Counted from the first letter of the stretch, positions 18,706 through 28,094 are shown. The stretch: DNA of 64,000 bases from Streptomyces sp. NBC_00223 (GCF_036199905.1 NZ_CP108109.1:3395501-3459500), one strand, 5' to 3'. Numbers and translations are program-made. The notes: generated by a model from the sequence alone, not told the origin.

Positions 18706-18720
18706 GCAGTGAATCACTGC
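18706..18720 (-). promoter_or_regulatory. Second palindrome GCAGTGAATCACTGC
   Basis: A perfect 15-bp palindrome with a central A, 6 bases beyond the LacI-type site. It may be a second operator for the glucanase promoter; the binding family is not recognised. Confidence 0.4.
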
Positions 18721-18908
18721 GGATATGCAGCGTCAATAAGACGGTGTCCGCGACATGTTGAGAGACTGACGGACCGTTTGCTCCAGCGGATGGCGGCAGC
18801 GAGGCAGGGGAAGGTCAGGTGATTGCTCCTGGACCACGCACGGCTCTTGGGCCTGAGCCCGGCGCACCCCCTGCCGGCCGTCCAGGCCGCCGTCCATGCC
18901 TCCGCCCG

Positions 18909-18938
18909 GGGCGCCGCGCCACTGTGGGCGCGGCGCCC
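18909..18938 (-). terminator. Hairpin terminator of the FN3 gene
   Basis: A perfect 12-bp stem (GGGCGCCGCGCC with its complement) and 6-base loop begin 25 bases past the stop of the minus-strand FN3 gene, separating it from the glucanase promoter. Confidence 0.65.
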
Positions 18939-18962
18939 TGGTCGGGCCGGGCGCCGCTGTCG

Positions 18963-21860
18963 TTACACGTGCGCCTGGGCGGTCGCGGGAGCCGACTGGT
19001 TGCCGACCGCGTCCACGGCGATGACCTGGAAGAAGGACCAGCCGGTCGGCGGCGAGTCGATCCGGAAGGTGCCGTACGGGCCGGTGGGCACCAGCAGCCC
19101 CGGGGTCAGCGGGGTGTAGGGGCCGGCCAAGGTCGCGGACCAGTGGACCAGGTAGCCGACGGTGTCCGAGCCGGGAGCGATCGCGTTGTCCCACTGGATC
19201 TCGAGGTAGCCCGGAGGCGTGTGAAGTCCCGCCGACAGCCGGGAGGGCATCGGCGGGGCCTGGAGGTCGATGTCCTGCCGCACGGTGGCCGGAAGCGACC
19301 GGGTGCCGGACCCGTCGACCGTCACCACCGCGTAGTACCAGCGCGGGGCGGTACGGCCTGCCGGGTCGGTGAAGGTGGTCGCGGTCACGGGCGTCGGGGT
19401 CAGCAGGTTGTCGGCGACCGCGACGCCGACGGCGTCGCGTGAGCGGTAGACGAGGTATCCGGCCGCCTCGGGGGTCGTGCTCGCCACCCAGTCCAGCCGG
19501 ACGCCCTTGTCGACAATGGCGGAGGCCAACGTGGTGGCACGGGCGGGGACGGCCACGCCGACCGGGTAGGGGCGGACGGCCTCACCCGGGCTGGAACTCT
19601 TGGACTCGTTGCCCGAATAGTCCACGGCCGTGACCACGTAGAGGGCGGAGAGGCCGGGCGCGGCGTCATTGTCGGTCCAGCTCCGCTGCTCCTTGACCAG
19701 TTCGGCCACCAGGGCGTAGCCGTCCGTGCTGTCCACCGACTGGTAGACCCGGTAGCCGGCCACGTCGGGGGTCGGTGACGCGTCCCAGGTGACGACGATC
19801 GCCTGGCCCTGGACGGCGGTCCGGGCGACGCTCGGGGCCGCCGGTGGCCGGGTGTCCAGCGCGGTGGTGAAGACCGGCTGGGAGGGGGGGCCGCGGTGCC
19901 CGCCCTTGTCCTCGGCCACCACCTCGTAGCCGAGCTCGGTGTGCAACGGCGGCAAGGAGTCCAGCCAGGCGGTGGTGCCGGCCGGAACCGAGGCGATCTC
20001 GGCGTAGCCCGCGTCCGGGGCGTCGCGGCGCAGCACGTGGTATGCCTTGAGATCGGACTCGGTGTTGCCCGACCAGTGGAGGGCGACACCCGACGTGTCG
20101 GGGGTCACGGTCAGCCCGGTGGGTGCGGCCGGCGGGGCGTCGGAGTCCCACCGGACGTACACCCTGGTGTCACTCCGATTGCCGGCGGCGTCGAACGCAC
20201 TGATCAGGTAGGAGTCGACGGAAGCGGCGTCGGGTGCCCTGTCCCCGTAGCCCGCGAAGAGCGGCGAGGACAACGCGACCTGCTGGACGGTGCCGTCCTT
20301 GAGGTAACGGCGGAGTTCGAACCGTACGGTGTCCGTGTCGGTGGGCGGGTCCCAGCGCACCGAAACCTGGGTCTTCGCGTAGTTGAGGACGGCCTGGGCG
20401 CCGGTGGGCGCCGGCGGTGGCGTGATGTCCGGCGGAACCGGCCTGGTGGCCGAGGTCTGCGCGGGGGCCGACTCGTGGCGGACACCGAAGATGTCCGGCT
20501 TGCTCACCGCGGTGACGCGGTAGTAGGCGACGCTGCCGACCGGCGCCTGGCTGTCCTGGTACTGCGGGGCGGTGATCGGCGTGGCGGTGAGCCTGGTGTA
20601 CGTTCCGGCCGCGGCGGTGGAGCGGTAGACGTTGTAGCCGTGGGCGCCGCTGCCGGCCGGGTTGTCGCCCCAGCCCAGGGTGATGCCGCCGGTGGCCGCG
20701 GTCGCCTTCAGCCCGGTGGGCACCGGCGGTGTGACGCTGCCGTCGTCAGGGCGGGTACCGCTGGCCGACGCGGGGGTGGACTCGTTTTTGGCCTCGTCCA
20801 CAGCGGTCACGCGGTAGTACGCCCGGACGCCGATCGGTGCCTTGGCGTCGTGGAAGAGGTTCATGGCCACCGGCGCGGTGGTGAGCCTGGTCCAGGGCCC
20901 GGTGGCGGACAGCGACCGGTAGACGTGGTAGCCGACGACATCGCCCACGACATCGTCCTGGCTGGGCGCCCAGGTCAGAGCGTTCTCTTCCGGGTAGGTG
21001 TCCACGTCCAGATCGGTCGGTGGCCGCGGCGCGGTGGTGTCGGCGGGCACGGCGCCGACCGAGGCCGAGGCACGCGACTGGTTGCCGCTGCGGTCGACAC
21101 CGGTGATCACGAACCAGTACTTGGTGCCGTTGTGCAGCCCGCTCGCTGAGAAGGAGTTACTGGTGCGCGGCTTGCTGCCGCTGATCCGGTGCGAGGTGTT
21201 CAGCGGGACCGGCAGGCTGGTGTTGCGGTAGACACGGTAGCCCGCGAGGTCGGCCTCGACGTTGCGGGACCAGCTCAGCGACGCCTTCGTGTCCCCGCGG
21301 ACGGCCTTGACGGCGGTCGGCGCGGCGGGTGCGGTCCGGTCGCTGGTGGTGGCCGGGGCAAGCCCCACGCTCACATTGGCCTTGCCGGTGGCGGCGAAGT
21401 AGTCGACCCGGAGGGTGTGCGAGCCGGCGGGGACGATGACCCGTACGGTCTTGCGCTGGGTGGAGCTGTAGTCCCGCCACAGATTGATGTACCGCTTGCT
21501 GTCGATCCAGACCCGGATCCCGTCCTGGCCGGCGACGGAAAGGTTGAAGGGCCCGCCGCCGCCGAAGTCGCGCTTCATGGTCCAGCGGACGGAGAAGTTG
21601 TTGTTCGGCAGCGCGATACCGACGGGGTGGCCGCTGCCCCAGTTCTTCTTGATCGAGGTGTCGCACAGCGACTTCTTCGGGGTGCCGCTGAACTTCTTGT
21701 TGGCGTAGTAGCTCGCCTTCCAGACCCCGGCGGCGCAGGTCACCGAGGCGACGGGCGCGGCGGCGACGGGTACGGCGGCACGAGGCGGCGCGCCCTGGAG
21801 GGTACCGGCCAGCAGCGCGGCGGCGACCGCAGCGGGCCAGAGCAGTTGGCGCATGCCCAT
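18963..21860 (-). CDS. Secreted PA14 plus eight-fibronectin-III-repeat protein
   Basis: 965 residues. A signal peptide (MGMRQLLWPAAVAAALLAG) leads into a PA14-like domain (KASYYANKKFSG, NNNFSVRWTMKRDFGGGG, GIRVWIDSKRYINLW). This is followed by eight consecutive FN3 modules, recognisable by repeated PAAPTGL...W starts and AYYRVTAVD or YVVTAVDYSGNES ends. No catalytic domain is evident. ATG 21860 is chosen for the signal peptide with GGAAGGA upstream; the frame stays open further upstream without coding character. Likely an extracellular adhesive or carbohydrate-binding scaffold; it may act with the neighbouring glucanase. Confidence 0.82.
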   Translation of the reverse strand: MGMRQLLWPAAVAAALLAGTLQGAPPRAAVPVAAAPVASVTCAAGVWKASYYANKKFSGTPKKSLCDTSIKKNWGSGHPVGIALPNNNFSVRWTMKRDFGGGGPFNLSVAGQDGIRVWIDSKRYINLWRDYSSTQRKTVRVIVPAGSHTLRVDYFAATGKANVSVGLAPATTSDRTAPAAPTAVKAVRGDTKASLSWSRNVEADLAGYRVYRNTSLPVPLNTSHRISGSKPRTSNSFSASGLHNGTKYWFVITGVDRSGNQSRASASVGAVPADTTAPRPPTDLDVDTYPEENALTWAPSQDDVVGDVVGYHVYRSLSATGPWTRLTTAPVAMNLFHDAKAPIGVRAYYRVTAVDEAKNESTPASASGTRPDDGSVTPPVPTGLKATAATGGITLGWGDNPAGSGAHGYNVYRSTAAAGTYTRLTATPITAPQYQDSQAPVGSVAYYRVTAVSKPDIFGVRHESAPAQTSATRPVPPDITPPPAPTGAQAVLNYAKTQVSVRWDPPTDTDTVRFELRRYLKDGTVQQVALSSPLFAGYGDRAPDAASVDSYLISAFDAAGNRSDTRVYVRWDSDAPPAAPTGLTVTPDTSGVALHWSGNTESDLKAYHVLRRDAPDAGYAEIASVPAGTTAWLDSLPPLHTELGYEVVAEDKGGHRGPPSQPVFTTALDTRPPAAPSVARTAVQGQAIVVTWDASPTPDVAGYRVYQSVDSTDGYALVAELVKEQRSWTDNDAAPGLSALYVVTAVDYSGNESKSSSPGEAVRPYPVGVAVPARATTLASAIVDKGVRLDWVASTTPEAAGYLVYRSRDAVGVAVADNLLTPTPVTATTFTDPAGRTAPRWYYAVVTVDGSGTRSLPATVRQDIDLQAPPMPSRLSAGLHTPPGYLEIQWDNAIAPGSDTVGYLVHWSATLAGPYTPLTPGLLVPTGPYGTFRIDSPPTGWSFFQVIAVDAVGNQSAPATAQAHV

Positions 21861-22389
21861 GTGAGCGGCGGTCCTTCCGTGGACGGAGCTGACCCGGGGA
21901 TCGTGGCAGAGATGGCGGCCGTGAGGAGGTTGTATGGCGAACTTGTGTACGACCTGAAACATAAGCCGGTTCGTCGGCCCGCGGGTCGCCCGGTCGGCCG
22001 AACTGCACGGTCCTGACGCCCGGTTGACGGTCGCCGCTCTCGGGAGCCCTCCGGGTGGTCGGCGTGGTGGCCGGTACCGGCGGCGGGGTCCCGGACGGGT
22101 ACGGGTGGGGACGAGGCTGCCGATTGGATCGGTGCCCCGGCGACGCGGGCAGCCGGACGCGCACGACCGCTCGCGTGGCGGCTTCCTCAAGTGCGTCCGC
22201 CGCCTGTGCGAGCCGGCCTTCTCGGGCCAGGCGCGCCGCCTTACGCGGGGCCCCTCCTCGCCCCGCCGCAGGTCGGCAGCCGTCCCCCTCGGTCTCCAGC
22301 CGGGGTCCACCGGGGTTCCAGGGCCGGCGGAGAACCTCACCTCGGTTCGTACGACGGGCGCGGCTGACGAAGGGAACCGGTGAGGCGGC
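21861..22389. other. Non-coding divergent promoter region
   Basis: 529 bases between the minus-strand FN3 gene and the plus-strand flavin reductase. Several frames are open because of GC content, but none has a credible start, RBS or recognisable product. It must hold both promoters and marks the left edge of the polyketide cluster. Confidence 0.5.
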
Positions 22390-22899
22390 ATGGCAGTGGA
22401 GTCGGCCACTTTTCGGGAGATGTTCGGCATGTTTCCGACCGCGGTCTCGATCGTGACGGCGATGGAGCGCGGCGAACCGCGCGGGCTGACCTGCAGCGCG
22501 GTGTCGGCGGTCTCCATGGACCCGCCCCTGCTGCTGGTCTGCGTGGACAAGGCGTCCCGGACGCTCAACGCGCTCATGACGTCCGAGGGCTTCGTCGTCA
22601 ATGTGCTCGCCGCGGGCGGTCAGGACATCGCCCGGCTCTTCGCGAGCAGTTCCGTCCGCAAGTTCGCCGGGGTGCCGTGGCTGCCCTCCTCCTGGGCCGG
22701 CGGCGCGCCGCTGCTGACCGACGTCGCGCTCGCCTGCGCCGAATGCTCGGTTGAGCAGACCGTCGAGGCGGGCGACCACTGGATCTTCATCGGCCGGGTC
22801 GAGGAGGTCTCGGTCTTCCCCCGGCAACCCCTGCTCCACCAGCGCGGGAGGTTCGACATCTGGACGGACCGCGCCCAGGAGCCTCAGGCCCGGCGGTGA
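22390..22899 (+). CDS. NAD(P)H:flavin oxidoreductase (flavin reductase domain)
   Basis: 169 residues with the flavin_reduct domain: FREMFGMFPTAVSIVTA at residue 8, GLTCSAVSAVSMDPPLLLVCVDKASRT, FVVNVLAAGGQDIARLFAS and DHWIFIGRVEEV. This is the ActVB/HpaC class that supplies free reduced FMN/FAD to a partner monooxygenase. The obvious partner is the HpaB-type protein encoded convergently at 23139. First gene of the polyketide cluster. Confidence 0.88.
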   Translation: MAVESATFREMFGMFPTAVSIVTAMERGEPRGLTCSAVSAVSMDPPLLLVCVDKASRTLNALMTSEGFVVNVLAAGGQDIARLFASSSVRKFAGVPWLPSSWAGGAPLLTDVALACAECSVEQTVEAGDHWIFIGRVEEVSVFPRQPLLHQRGRFDIWTDRAQEPQARR

Positions 22900-22945
22900 C
22901 GCGAGTCCCGCCGGCCGACGGCATGTGACACCGCGGCCCATGACG

Positions 22946-22987
22946 CGGCGGCAGTGCCCGTCCGGCAGAGGACGGGGAGTGCCGCCG
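22946..22987. terminator. Hairpin between convergent monooxygenase components
   Basis: An interrupted stem (CGGCGGCA and CCGTCC on the left arm, with complements on the right) lies between the convergent flavin reductase and the monooxygenase, and fits a shared terminator. Confidence 0.5.
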
Positions 22988-23138
22988 TTCGGGCGCCCTG
23001 GTCAGGGCTCGTCCCCGCGGCGCCGGTCGTCGGGTCGCCGGTCCCTGAGCCGCCGGTCTGCGAGCCGTCCGTCCCGCGGGGTCGGTCCCGCCGTGTGCCC
23101 GGCTTCCGGGCCTGCCATGGGGGGCGGGCCCGTCGTCG

Positions 23139-24251
23139 TCAGCCGCCGGACGTCAGCAGCGCCTGACGGGCGAAGGCCGTCGCCGCCGCGTCCCAGCGCA
23201 GCACCAGATGCGTGTCGGCGGCGGTGACGTCCCGCCACATCCGCTGCAAAGGCGCGCTCTCGTCCTGCGCTCCGGTGCCGGAGGCACGCAGGAGCCGGGT
23301 CACGGCCTGTACGGCGGCATCGGCCCCGAAGGCGCAGTCCCGGGTGCTGCGGGCGATGTGCCAGGACGAGACGAGCAGGGCGTCCGCGCTCCGGGCGGCG
23401 CGTTCGAGGAGCAGCCAGGCGGCGTCGAGTTCACCGGACGTACGGGCCAGGACGTCCGCGGACCACGCGTTGTCGGCGGGCGCCGCGCGGCGGGCCGTCT
23501 CCTCCGTCCACACCCGCAGCGCGCCCTGCCCCGCGCCGACGATCGGGGCGGCGAACGACAGGCAGTTGACGGCCCTCAGCGGTACGCGTCGGCAGACGGC
23601 GTCCGGGTGCGGGGCCTGCCCCCGGTCCAGCGCGGCCCGGGAGACGCTGCGGGATTCCGGCACGAACAGGCCGGTGACACTTACCGAGTTGCTGCCGGTC
23701 GCGCGCATGCCGACGCTGCGCCAGGTGTCCTCGATCCGGTACTGCTCGCGCGGCACGGCGAAGAACCGCAGTTCGTCCCCTTCCGCGACGCCGCACAGCA
23801 GGGCCCACGCGGAGGCGTCGGCGAGGCTGACGTAGGACCAGCGACCGCTCAATGTCCAGCCGCCCGGCACCCGTTCGGCGAGCCCGGTCGGCATCAGGCC
23901 GCCCACCACCACGGTGTCGGGACCGTCCGCCCACAGCTCGCCCTGGCCCTCGTCGGGCAGGTACGAAGCCATCCGGCCGAGGCTCGCGGTGAGCGAGGCG
24001 CACCACGCGGCCGACGTGCAGCCCTGGCCCACGGCGGCGACGGCCGAGAGGGCGTCGGTGAACGTCCCGTCGTCGCCGCCCCAGCGGGCGGGGACGAAGT
24101 GGCGGGCGAAGCCGGCGTCGACGACGGCCTCGATCACCTCGGGCGAGAGCTGTCTGGCACGCTCGGCCGCCATCGCCCGCTCGAAGGCGAGCTTCGCGAC
24201 GGATTCCGCCTTGGCCGTCAGGCCGGTGGCGGCCGGCTCACTCATGGACAT
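23139..24251 (-). CDS. Two-component flavin-dependent monooxygenase, acyl-CoA-dehydrogenase fold (HpaB/ActVA-ORF5 class)
   Basis: 370 residues with the acyl-CoA dehydrogenase-like layout: an all-alpha N-terminus (IEAVVDAGFARHFVPARWGG), the middle beta domain (VPGGWTLSGRWSYVSLADAS) and a C-terminal helical bundle. It lacks an acyl-CoA dehydrogenase catalytic context and fits group D monooxygenases that hydroxylate aromatic polyketides using FADH2 from a separate reductase. The start at 24251 (MSMSEP) is preferred: GAGGAG lies 9 bases upstream. The partner reductase is at 22390. Likely role: ring hydroxylation towards a quinone. Confidence 0.8.
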   Translation of the reverse strand: MSMSEPAATGLTAKAESVAKLAFERAMAAERARQLSPEVIEAVVDAGFARHFVPARWGGDDGTFTDALSAVAAVGQGCTSAAWCASLTASLGRMASYLPDEGQGELWADGPDTVVVGGLMPTGLAERVPGGWTLSGRWSYVSLADASAWALLCGVAEGDELRFFAVPREQYRIEDTWRSVGMRATGSNSVSVTGLFVPESRSVSRAALDRGQAPHPDAVCRRVPLRAVNCLSFAAPIVGAGQGALRVWTEETARRAAPADNAWSADVLARTSGELDAAWLLLERAARSADALLVSSWHIARSTRDCAFGADAAVQAVTRLLRASGTGAQDESAPLQRMWRDVTAADTHLVLRWDAAATAFARQALLTSGG

Positions 24252-24381
24252 GCCCAGCATCTCCTCTGCGTGGTGTTGCACGGTCTGTGTGGTGTTCCGG
24301 CGGGCGCGTGGGACGGTCCCTGCGGGGGCCGGGTGTGCGGTTCGGGGCGGGCCGGCGACGGGTGTGCGCGGTGGGGTCGCC

Positions 24382-25140
24382 TCAGGGCGGGGGCCGTGGT
24401 TCCGTACGGGGCTCGGTACGCCGTTCCGTACGCGGTCCGGCAGGAGGTTCCGTACGGCCCAGCAGGCCCGCCTCCGGGTGGTGCGGGAACCCCCGTACGG
24501 TGCCGCTGAGGCCGGTGCCGGTGTGCTCGAAGCGGTAGCCCCAGCCCGCGTCCGCGAAGGAGCTGCCCGCGAGCCGGACCTCCAGCACCCCGGGGGCCGC
24601 CCGGGCCGCCGCCGGCCGGCTGTCCGCCTGCCCGGGTTCCGCCGCCGACAGCGTGATGGCCGGCAGCGTGAAGGGCTCCCCCGGGCGGAACGGGCCGGCC
24701 GCGTGCAGGGTCAGCCGCTGCCCCGCCGGGCCCTCTCCGCCGCGCACCACCCGCGGCGGTGCGGCGCCGAGCCGCGCGCCGCCGGACAGTGCGTGGACGA
24801 GGCCGCCCGGCCGGCCGGTGACCGTGAGCGCGAACCACACGTCCCGGATCCGGGTGCTGAACCGCGGGTCGAAGCTGATCGGCGCGGCGGCCACCACGAC
24901 CGTGGGGCCCGGGCCCCGGTCGGACCCGCCGAGGACCCGGACCGTGAAGTCGAGCGTGTACGGGATGACGTGCGGGGCCGGCTCCTGATCGACGTCCACC
25001 CGGCAGTCGAGGGCCACGGACCGCGTGACCGTCTGCTCGGGCCCGTCGGACCCACGGGACCTGGTGGGCCCGGTGGACCCGTCGGACGGGGTCGCCCCCG
25101 TGGACCCGCCGGAGCCGGTGAGCCGGCCGCCGCCCGCCAC
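24382..25140 (-). CDS. Uncharacterised beta-rich protein, paralogue of the secreted protein at 43519
   Basis: 252 residues from GTG 25140, beginning right after the glycosyltransferase stop (a TTG at 25146 would overlap it). No signal peptide is visible. After a Gly/Ser-rich N-terminus, the core (SVALDCRVDVD, VWFALTVTG, LTLHAAGPFRPGEPFTLPAITL, DAGWGYRFEHTG) aligns by eye with the exported protein at 43519. The C-terminus is a short Arg/Glu/Pro repeat. Function unknown. Presence of two such paralogues at opposite ends of the cluster suggests a role with the product. Confidence 0.6.
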   Translation of the reverse strand: MAGGGRLTGSGGSTGATPSDGSTGPTRSRGSDGPEQTVTRSVALDCRVDVDQEPAPHVIPYTLDFTVRVLGGSDRGPGPTVVVAAAPISFDPRFSTRIRDVWFALTVTGRPGGLVHALSGGARLGAAPPRVVRGGEGPAGQRLTLHAAGPFRPGEPFTLPAITLSAAEPGQADSRPAAARAAPGVLEVRLAGSSFADAGWGYRFEHTGTGLSGTVRGFPHHPEAGLLGRTEPPAGPRTERRTEPRTEPRPPP

Positions 25141-25142
25141 GG

Positions 25143-26279
25143 TCAACCCGCCAGCCCCGTCAGCGCGTCCACGACCTCGTGCGACGTCGGCAGGGACCCG
25201 ACCTCCTTGCTCAGCACCTGGGTCCGCTCGCGGTACGAGGGGTCGGCGAGCAGTTCGTCCGCCGCCTTGGCGATGTTCTCCGCGGTGTCCTCCTCGCCGA
25301 GCAGCAGGATCGACGCGCCGAAGTCGGTGAGGCGCCGGCACATGTCGACCTGTTTGGGCATCGCGGGGATGAGCAACTGCGGTACCCCCGCTACCACAGC
25401 GCTCAGCATGGTGTTGCCGCCGGCGCGGTGGATCAGCACGTCGCAGGTACTGATGACGAGGTCGAGCGGCAGCCACCCGGCGCGTACATCGGCCGGCAGG
25501 TCGTCCTTGAGCGCGTCTGCCATGTCCTGCGGCGCGGCGACCAGCAGTTCGACGTCGAACGCAGCCACTTTCCGCACCAGGGCCTTGAGGGCGTCGAACT
25601 CGTAGTCCGCGGTGACCCGGCTGCCGGCCGACACGCACACCCGCGGGCGGTCGCCGCTCCTGGTGTACATCCACGGCTCGGTCGCGCGGTGGGTGTTGAA
25701 CGGCACGTACCGCATGAACTGGGCGTCGGGCGCGTCCGGTCGGCGCACGCTCGGCGGGCAGATGTCGATGAACATGTCAGGACCGGGCAGCTCCGAGAGC
25801 CCCAGGTTCTCCAGCTCCGGAGCCAGTTCGGCCGCCGCCGACAGGTCGATGACGGCCGGCTCGCCCATGTTGAGCGCGTGCCTCGCCCACGGGATGCCGA
25901 ACCGGTGGGCGACCAGGGGAGCCGCGTAGGACAGCGCGCCGCCGACGATGACGTCGGGCCGCCACCGTTCGATGAGCGGCACCAGTCCTTCGAGGCTGCC
26001 GACGGCCAGCCGGGCCATGCCGCGCCCGTTGAAGAGATTCCGCTCGTGCGGATCCTTCGGGATCTCCATCGCGGTGCCGTGCCGGTCCCGCTGCATGAAG
26101 TCGAACATCGTCCTCGGGGTGAGGGGCACACCCGGCAGCGCGCTGGCGGCCACCAGCGGCATGACGTTCTCGGTGGCGCCCACAAGTACCTGGTGGCCCG
26201 CGTTGCGTGCGGCCAGCGCGAGCGGAGTGATCGGGAAGACCGCTCCGGCGCTGCCTCCGGAAACAAACAGGAATCTCAT
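25143..26279 (-). CDS. Glycosyltransferase, GT1 antibiotic type
   Basis: 378 residues. It opens with MRFLFVSGGSAGAVFPITPLALAA, typical of antibiotic GT-B transferases, and has the donor-binding C-terminal half (PRVCVSAGSRV, DVLIHRAGGNTMLSAVVAGVPQLLIP). The His-Arg-Ala-Gly-Gly-Asn motif corresponds to the usual HHGGAGT-type nucleotide-sugar site. It presumably transfers the dideoxyhexose made by the nearby sugar genes to the aromatic aglycone; O- versus C-glycosylation cannot be read from the sequence. No strong RBS precedes ATG 26279. Confidence 0.88.
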   Translation of the reverse strand: MRFLFVSGGSAGAVFPITPLALAARNAGHQVLVGATENVMPLVAASALPGVPLTPRTMFDFMQRDRHGTAMEIPKDPHERNLFNGRGMARLAVGSLEGLVPLIERWRPDVIVGGALSYAAPLVAHRFGIPWARHALNMGEPAVIDLSAAAELAPELENLGLSELPGPDMFIDICPPSVRRPDAPDAQFMRYVPFNTHRATEPWMYTRSGDRPRVCVSAGSRVTADYEFDALKALVRKVAAFDVELLVAAPQDMADALKDDLPADVRAGWLPLDLVISTCDVLIHRAGGNTMLSAVVAGVPQLLIPAMPKQVDMCRRLTDFGASILLLGEEDTAENIAKAADELLADPSYRERTQVLSKEVGSLPTSHEVVDALTGLAG

Positions 26280-26312
26280 GGCCCGGACGCTAGGCGGGGC
26301 CAATGGAGAACG

Positions 26313-26341
26313 CCTTGAGCGGTGCCCAAGGGCACCTTGAG
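26313..26341 (-). promoter_or_regulatory. 11-bp-phased heptamers (SARP-box candidate) between glycosyltransferase and 2,3-dehydratase
   Basis: Read on the minus strand, CTCAAGG, CTTGGGC and CTCAAGG start exactly 11 bases apart, as SARP activators require. The same stretch contains the perfect inverted repeat GGTGCCCAAGGGCACC (26321-26336), so a dimeric repressor site is the alternative reading. Confidence 0.45.
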
Positions 26342-26418
26342 TTGCGACGCGGATGGTGACCGAGGTCGCGCAAGCCACGTGACCCACGCACGCCACGAGG
26401 ACAGGAGACGTGTGGACC

Positions 26419-27921
26419 ATGGCGCAGATCCCCTTGACCCCTGACCGCCTGCGGACGGCCGTGACGCCGGACGGCCACCCTCCCGACATCGCCCGCCGGC
26501 TCGCCGCATCGGCGTCCTCGACGCGCCCGGCGTCCCCGGCGCACGGCCCGGCATCCGGCTCGAAGGTGGCTCCCGGCTCGTTCCGCGCCTGGTTCGAGGA
26601 GCAGGAACGCGCCTACAAGTACGTCACGACCCGGGTGGACTTCGCCTCGCTGGGCGGCTGGGGATTCGACCCGGACACCGGCAACCTCGGCCATGTGTCC
26701 GGCAAGTTCTTCACCGTCGAGGGCATGCGGGTGTACCGGGACGACGGGCCCGTCACGTCGTGGACCCAGCCGATCATCGTACAGCCGGAGATCGGGGTGC
26801 TCGGCATCCTGATGAAGGAGTTCGACGGCGTCCTGTACTGCCTGATGCAGGCCAAGATGGAGCCGGGGAACGTCGGGCCCCTCCAGCTGTCGCCGACCGT
26901 GCAGGCCACCCGGAGCAACTACACCGGGGTGCACCGGGGGCGGCCGGTGCCGTACCTGGAGTACTTCGTCGAGCCGGGCCGGGGCGTCGCGCTCGCCGAC
27001 GTGCTCCAGTCCGAGCAGGGCACCTGGTTCCTGCGCAAGCGCAACCGCAACGTCGTCGTCCTCACACAGGAGGACGTCCCGCTGCACGACGGCTTCCGAT
27101 GGCTGACGCTGGGCCAGCTGAACCGGCTGCTGCACGTCCCCAACCTGGTGAACATGGACGCGCGGACCGTGCTGGCCTCGCTGCCGATCGTCACTGACGA
27201 CGAACTGCCCGTGCGGCCGCACCGCGGCGGCGTGTTCGAGGAGGCGCTGCGCCGGTCCATGGCGCCGGCGAACGGCGCGCTGCACAGCATGCCGGAGGTG
27301 CTGAGCTGGCTGACCGCCGCCCGGGCCAGGCGCGAGCTGCGGCAACTGCGGATCCCGCTGGCCGAGACCGCCGCCGACGGGTGGCGGATCACCCCTGACG
27401 CGATACGGCGCGAGGACGGCCGGTACTTCTCCGTGGTCGCGGTGGACGTACGGGCGGGCAACCGGGAGGTGGCCGCGTGGGGGCAGCCGCTGCTCGCACC
27501 GTCGGCGACCGGCTTCGCCGGGCTGCTCACGGCCCGCTTCGGCGGGGTGCTGCACGCGCTGTTCCAGGCCCGCGCCGAGTCCGGCACCCTCAACGTCGCC
27601 GAGCTGGCGCCGACCGTGATGTACCACCCGGAGGAGCCGGACGGCGAACTGCCGCCCCACCGGATGCCGTTCCTCGACCTGCTGGTGTCCGCGCCGAGGG
27701 AGCGCCGCCGGTTCGACGTGCTGCTCTCCGAGGAGGGCGGGCGGTTCGACCAGGCCGTGACCCGGTACGTGGTGGTGGACGTGGACCGCGAGGCGGTGCC
27801 CGCGCTCCCGCCCGACTACTGCTGGCTCGCCGTGCACCAGGCGGCCCAACTGCTGCGGCACAGCGCCAATGTGAACGTCCAGGCGCGCACGCTCCTCGCC
27901 TGCCTGGCCACCTTGTGGTAG
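26419..27921 (+). CDS. NDP-hexose 2,3-dehydratase
   Basis: 500 residues with the internal duplication typical of the TylX3/Gra-ORF27 family. Repeat one has SFRAWFEEQERAYKYVTTRV and LMQAKMEPGNVGPLQLSPTVQ. Repeat two has WRITPDAIRREDGRYFSVVAV and LFQARAESGTLNVAELAPTVM. It removes water across C2-C3 of NDP-4-keto-6-deoxyglucose, giving the 3,4-diketo intermediate reduced by the 3-ketoreductase at 29983. ATG 26419 is taken with AGGAG 11 bases upstream; GTG 26410 is possible. Confidence 0.92.
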   Translation: MAQIPLTPDRLRTAVTPDGHPPDIARRLAASASSTRPASPAHGPASGSKVAPGSFRAWFEEQERAYKYVTTRVDFASLGGWGFDPDTGNLGHVSGKFFTVEGMRVYRDDGPVTSWTQPIIVQPEIGVLGILMKEFDGVLYCLMQAKMEPGNVGPLQLSPTVQATRSNYTGVHRGRPVPYLEYFVEPGRGVALADVLQSEQGTWFLRKRNRNVVVLTQEDVPLHDGFRWLTLGQLNRLLHVPNLVNMDARTVLASLPIVTDDELPVRPHRGGVFEEALRRSMAPANGALHSMPEVLSWLTAARARRELRQLRIPLAETAADGWRITPDAIRREDGRYFSVVAVDVRAGNREVAAWGQPLLAPSATGFAGLLTARFGGVLHALFQARAESGTLNVAELAPTVMYHPEEPDGELPPHRMPFLDLLVSAPRERRRFDVLLSEEGGRFDQAVTRYVVVDVDREAVPALPPDYCWLAVHQAAQLLRHSANVNVQARTLLACLATLW

Positions 27922-28094
27922 ATCGGGACGGCGCGAACGGGCCCGTGGTGACCGGGCCCGTGGTGAGCGGCGGGGCCACCGGGACCGGGCCCGTGGCGAG
28001 TGGCGGGGCCACCGCGACCGGTGTCACCACGATGGCCACGGCCTCTGCGACGGCCCGGAACCCCCTTGGCCGTCCCGGCCGGCGACGGCCGCGC

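Noticed and set aside
22100..22290. Minus-strand segment reading KAARLAREGRLAQAADALEEA, TPR-like
   Set aside because: Short, without start, RBS or flanking coding character; likely chance in GC-rich intergenic DNA.
21861..22601. Upstream extension of the FN3 frame to 22601
   Set aside because: Residues before the signal peptide are Arg/Pro-rich and cover the flavin reductase gene in antisense.
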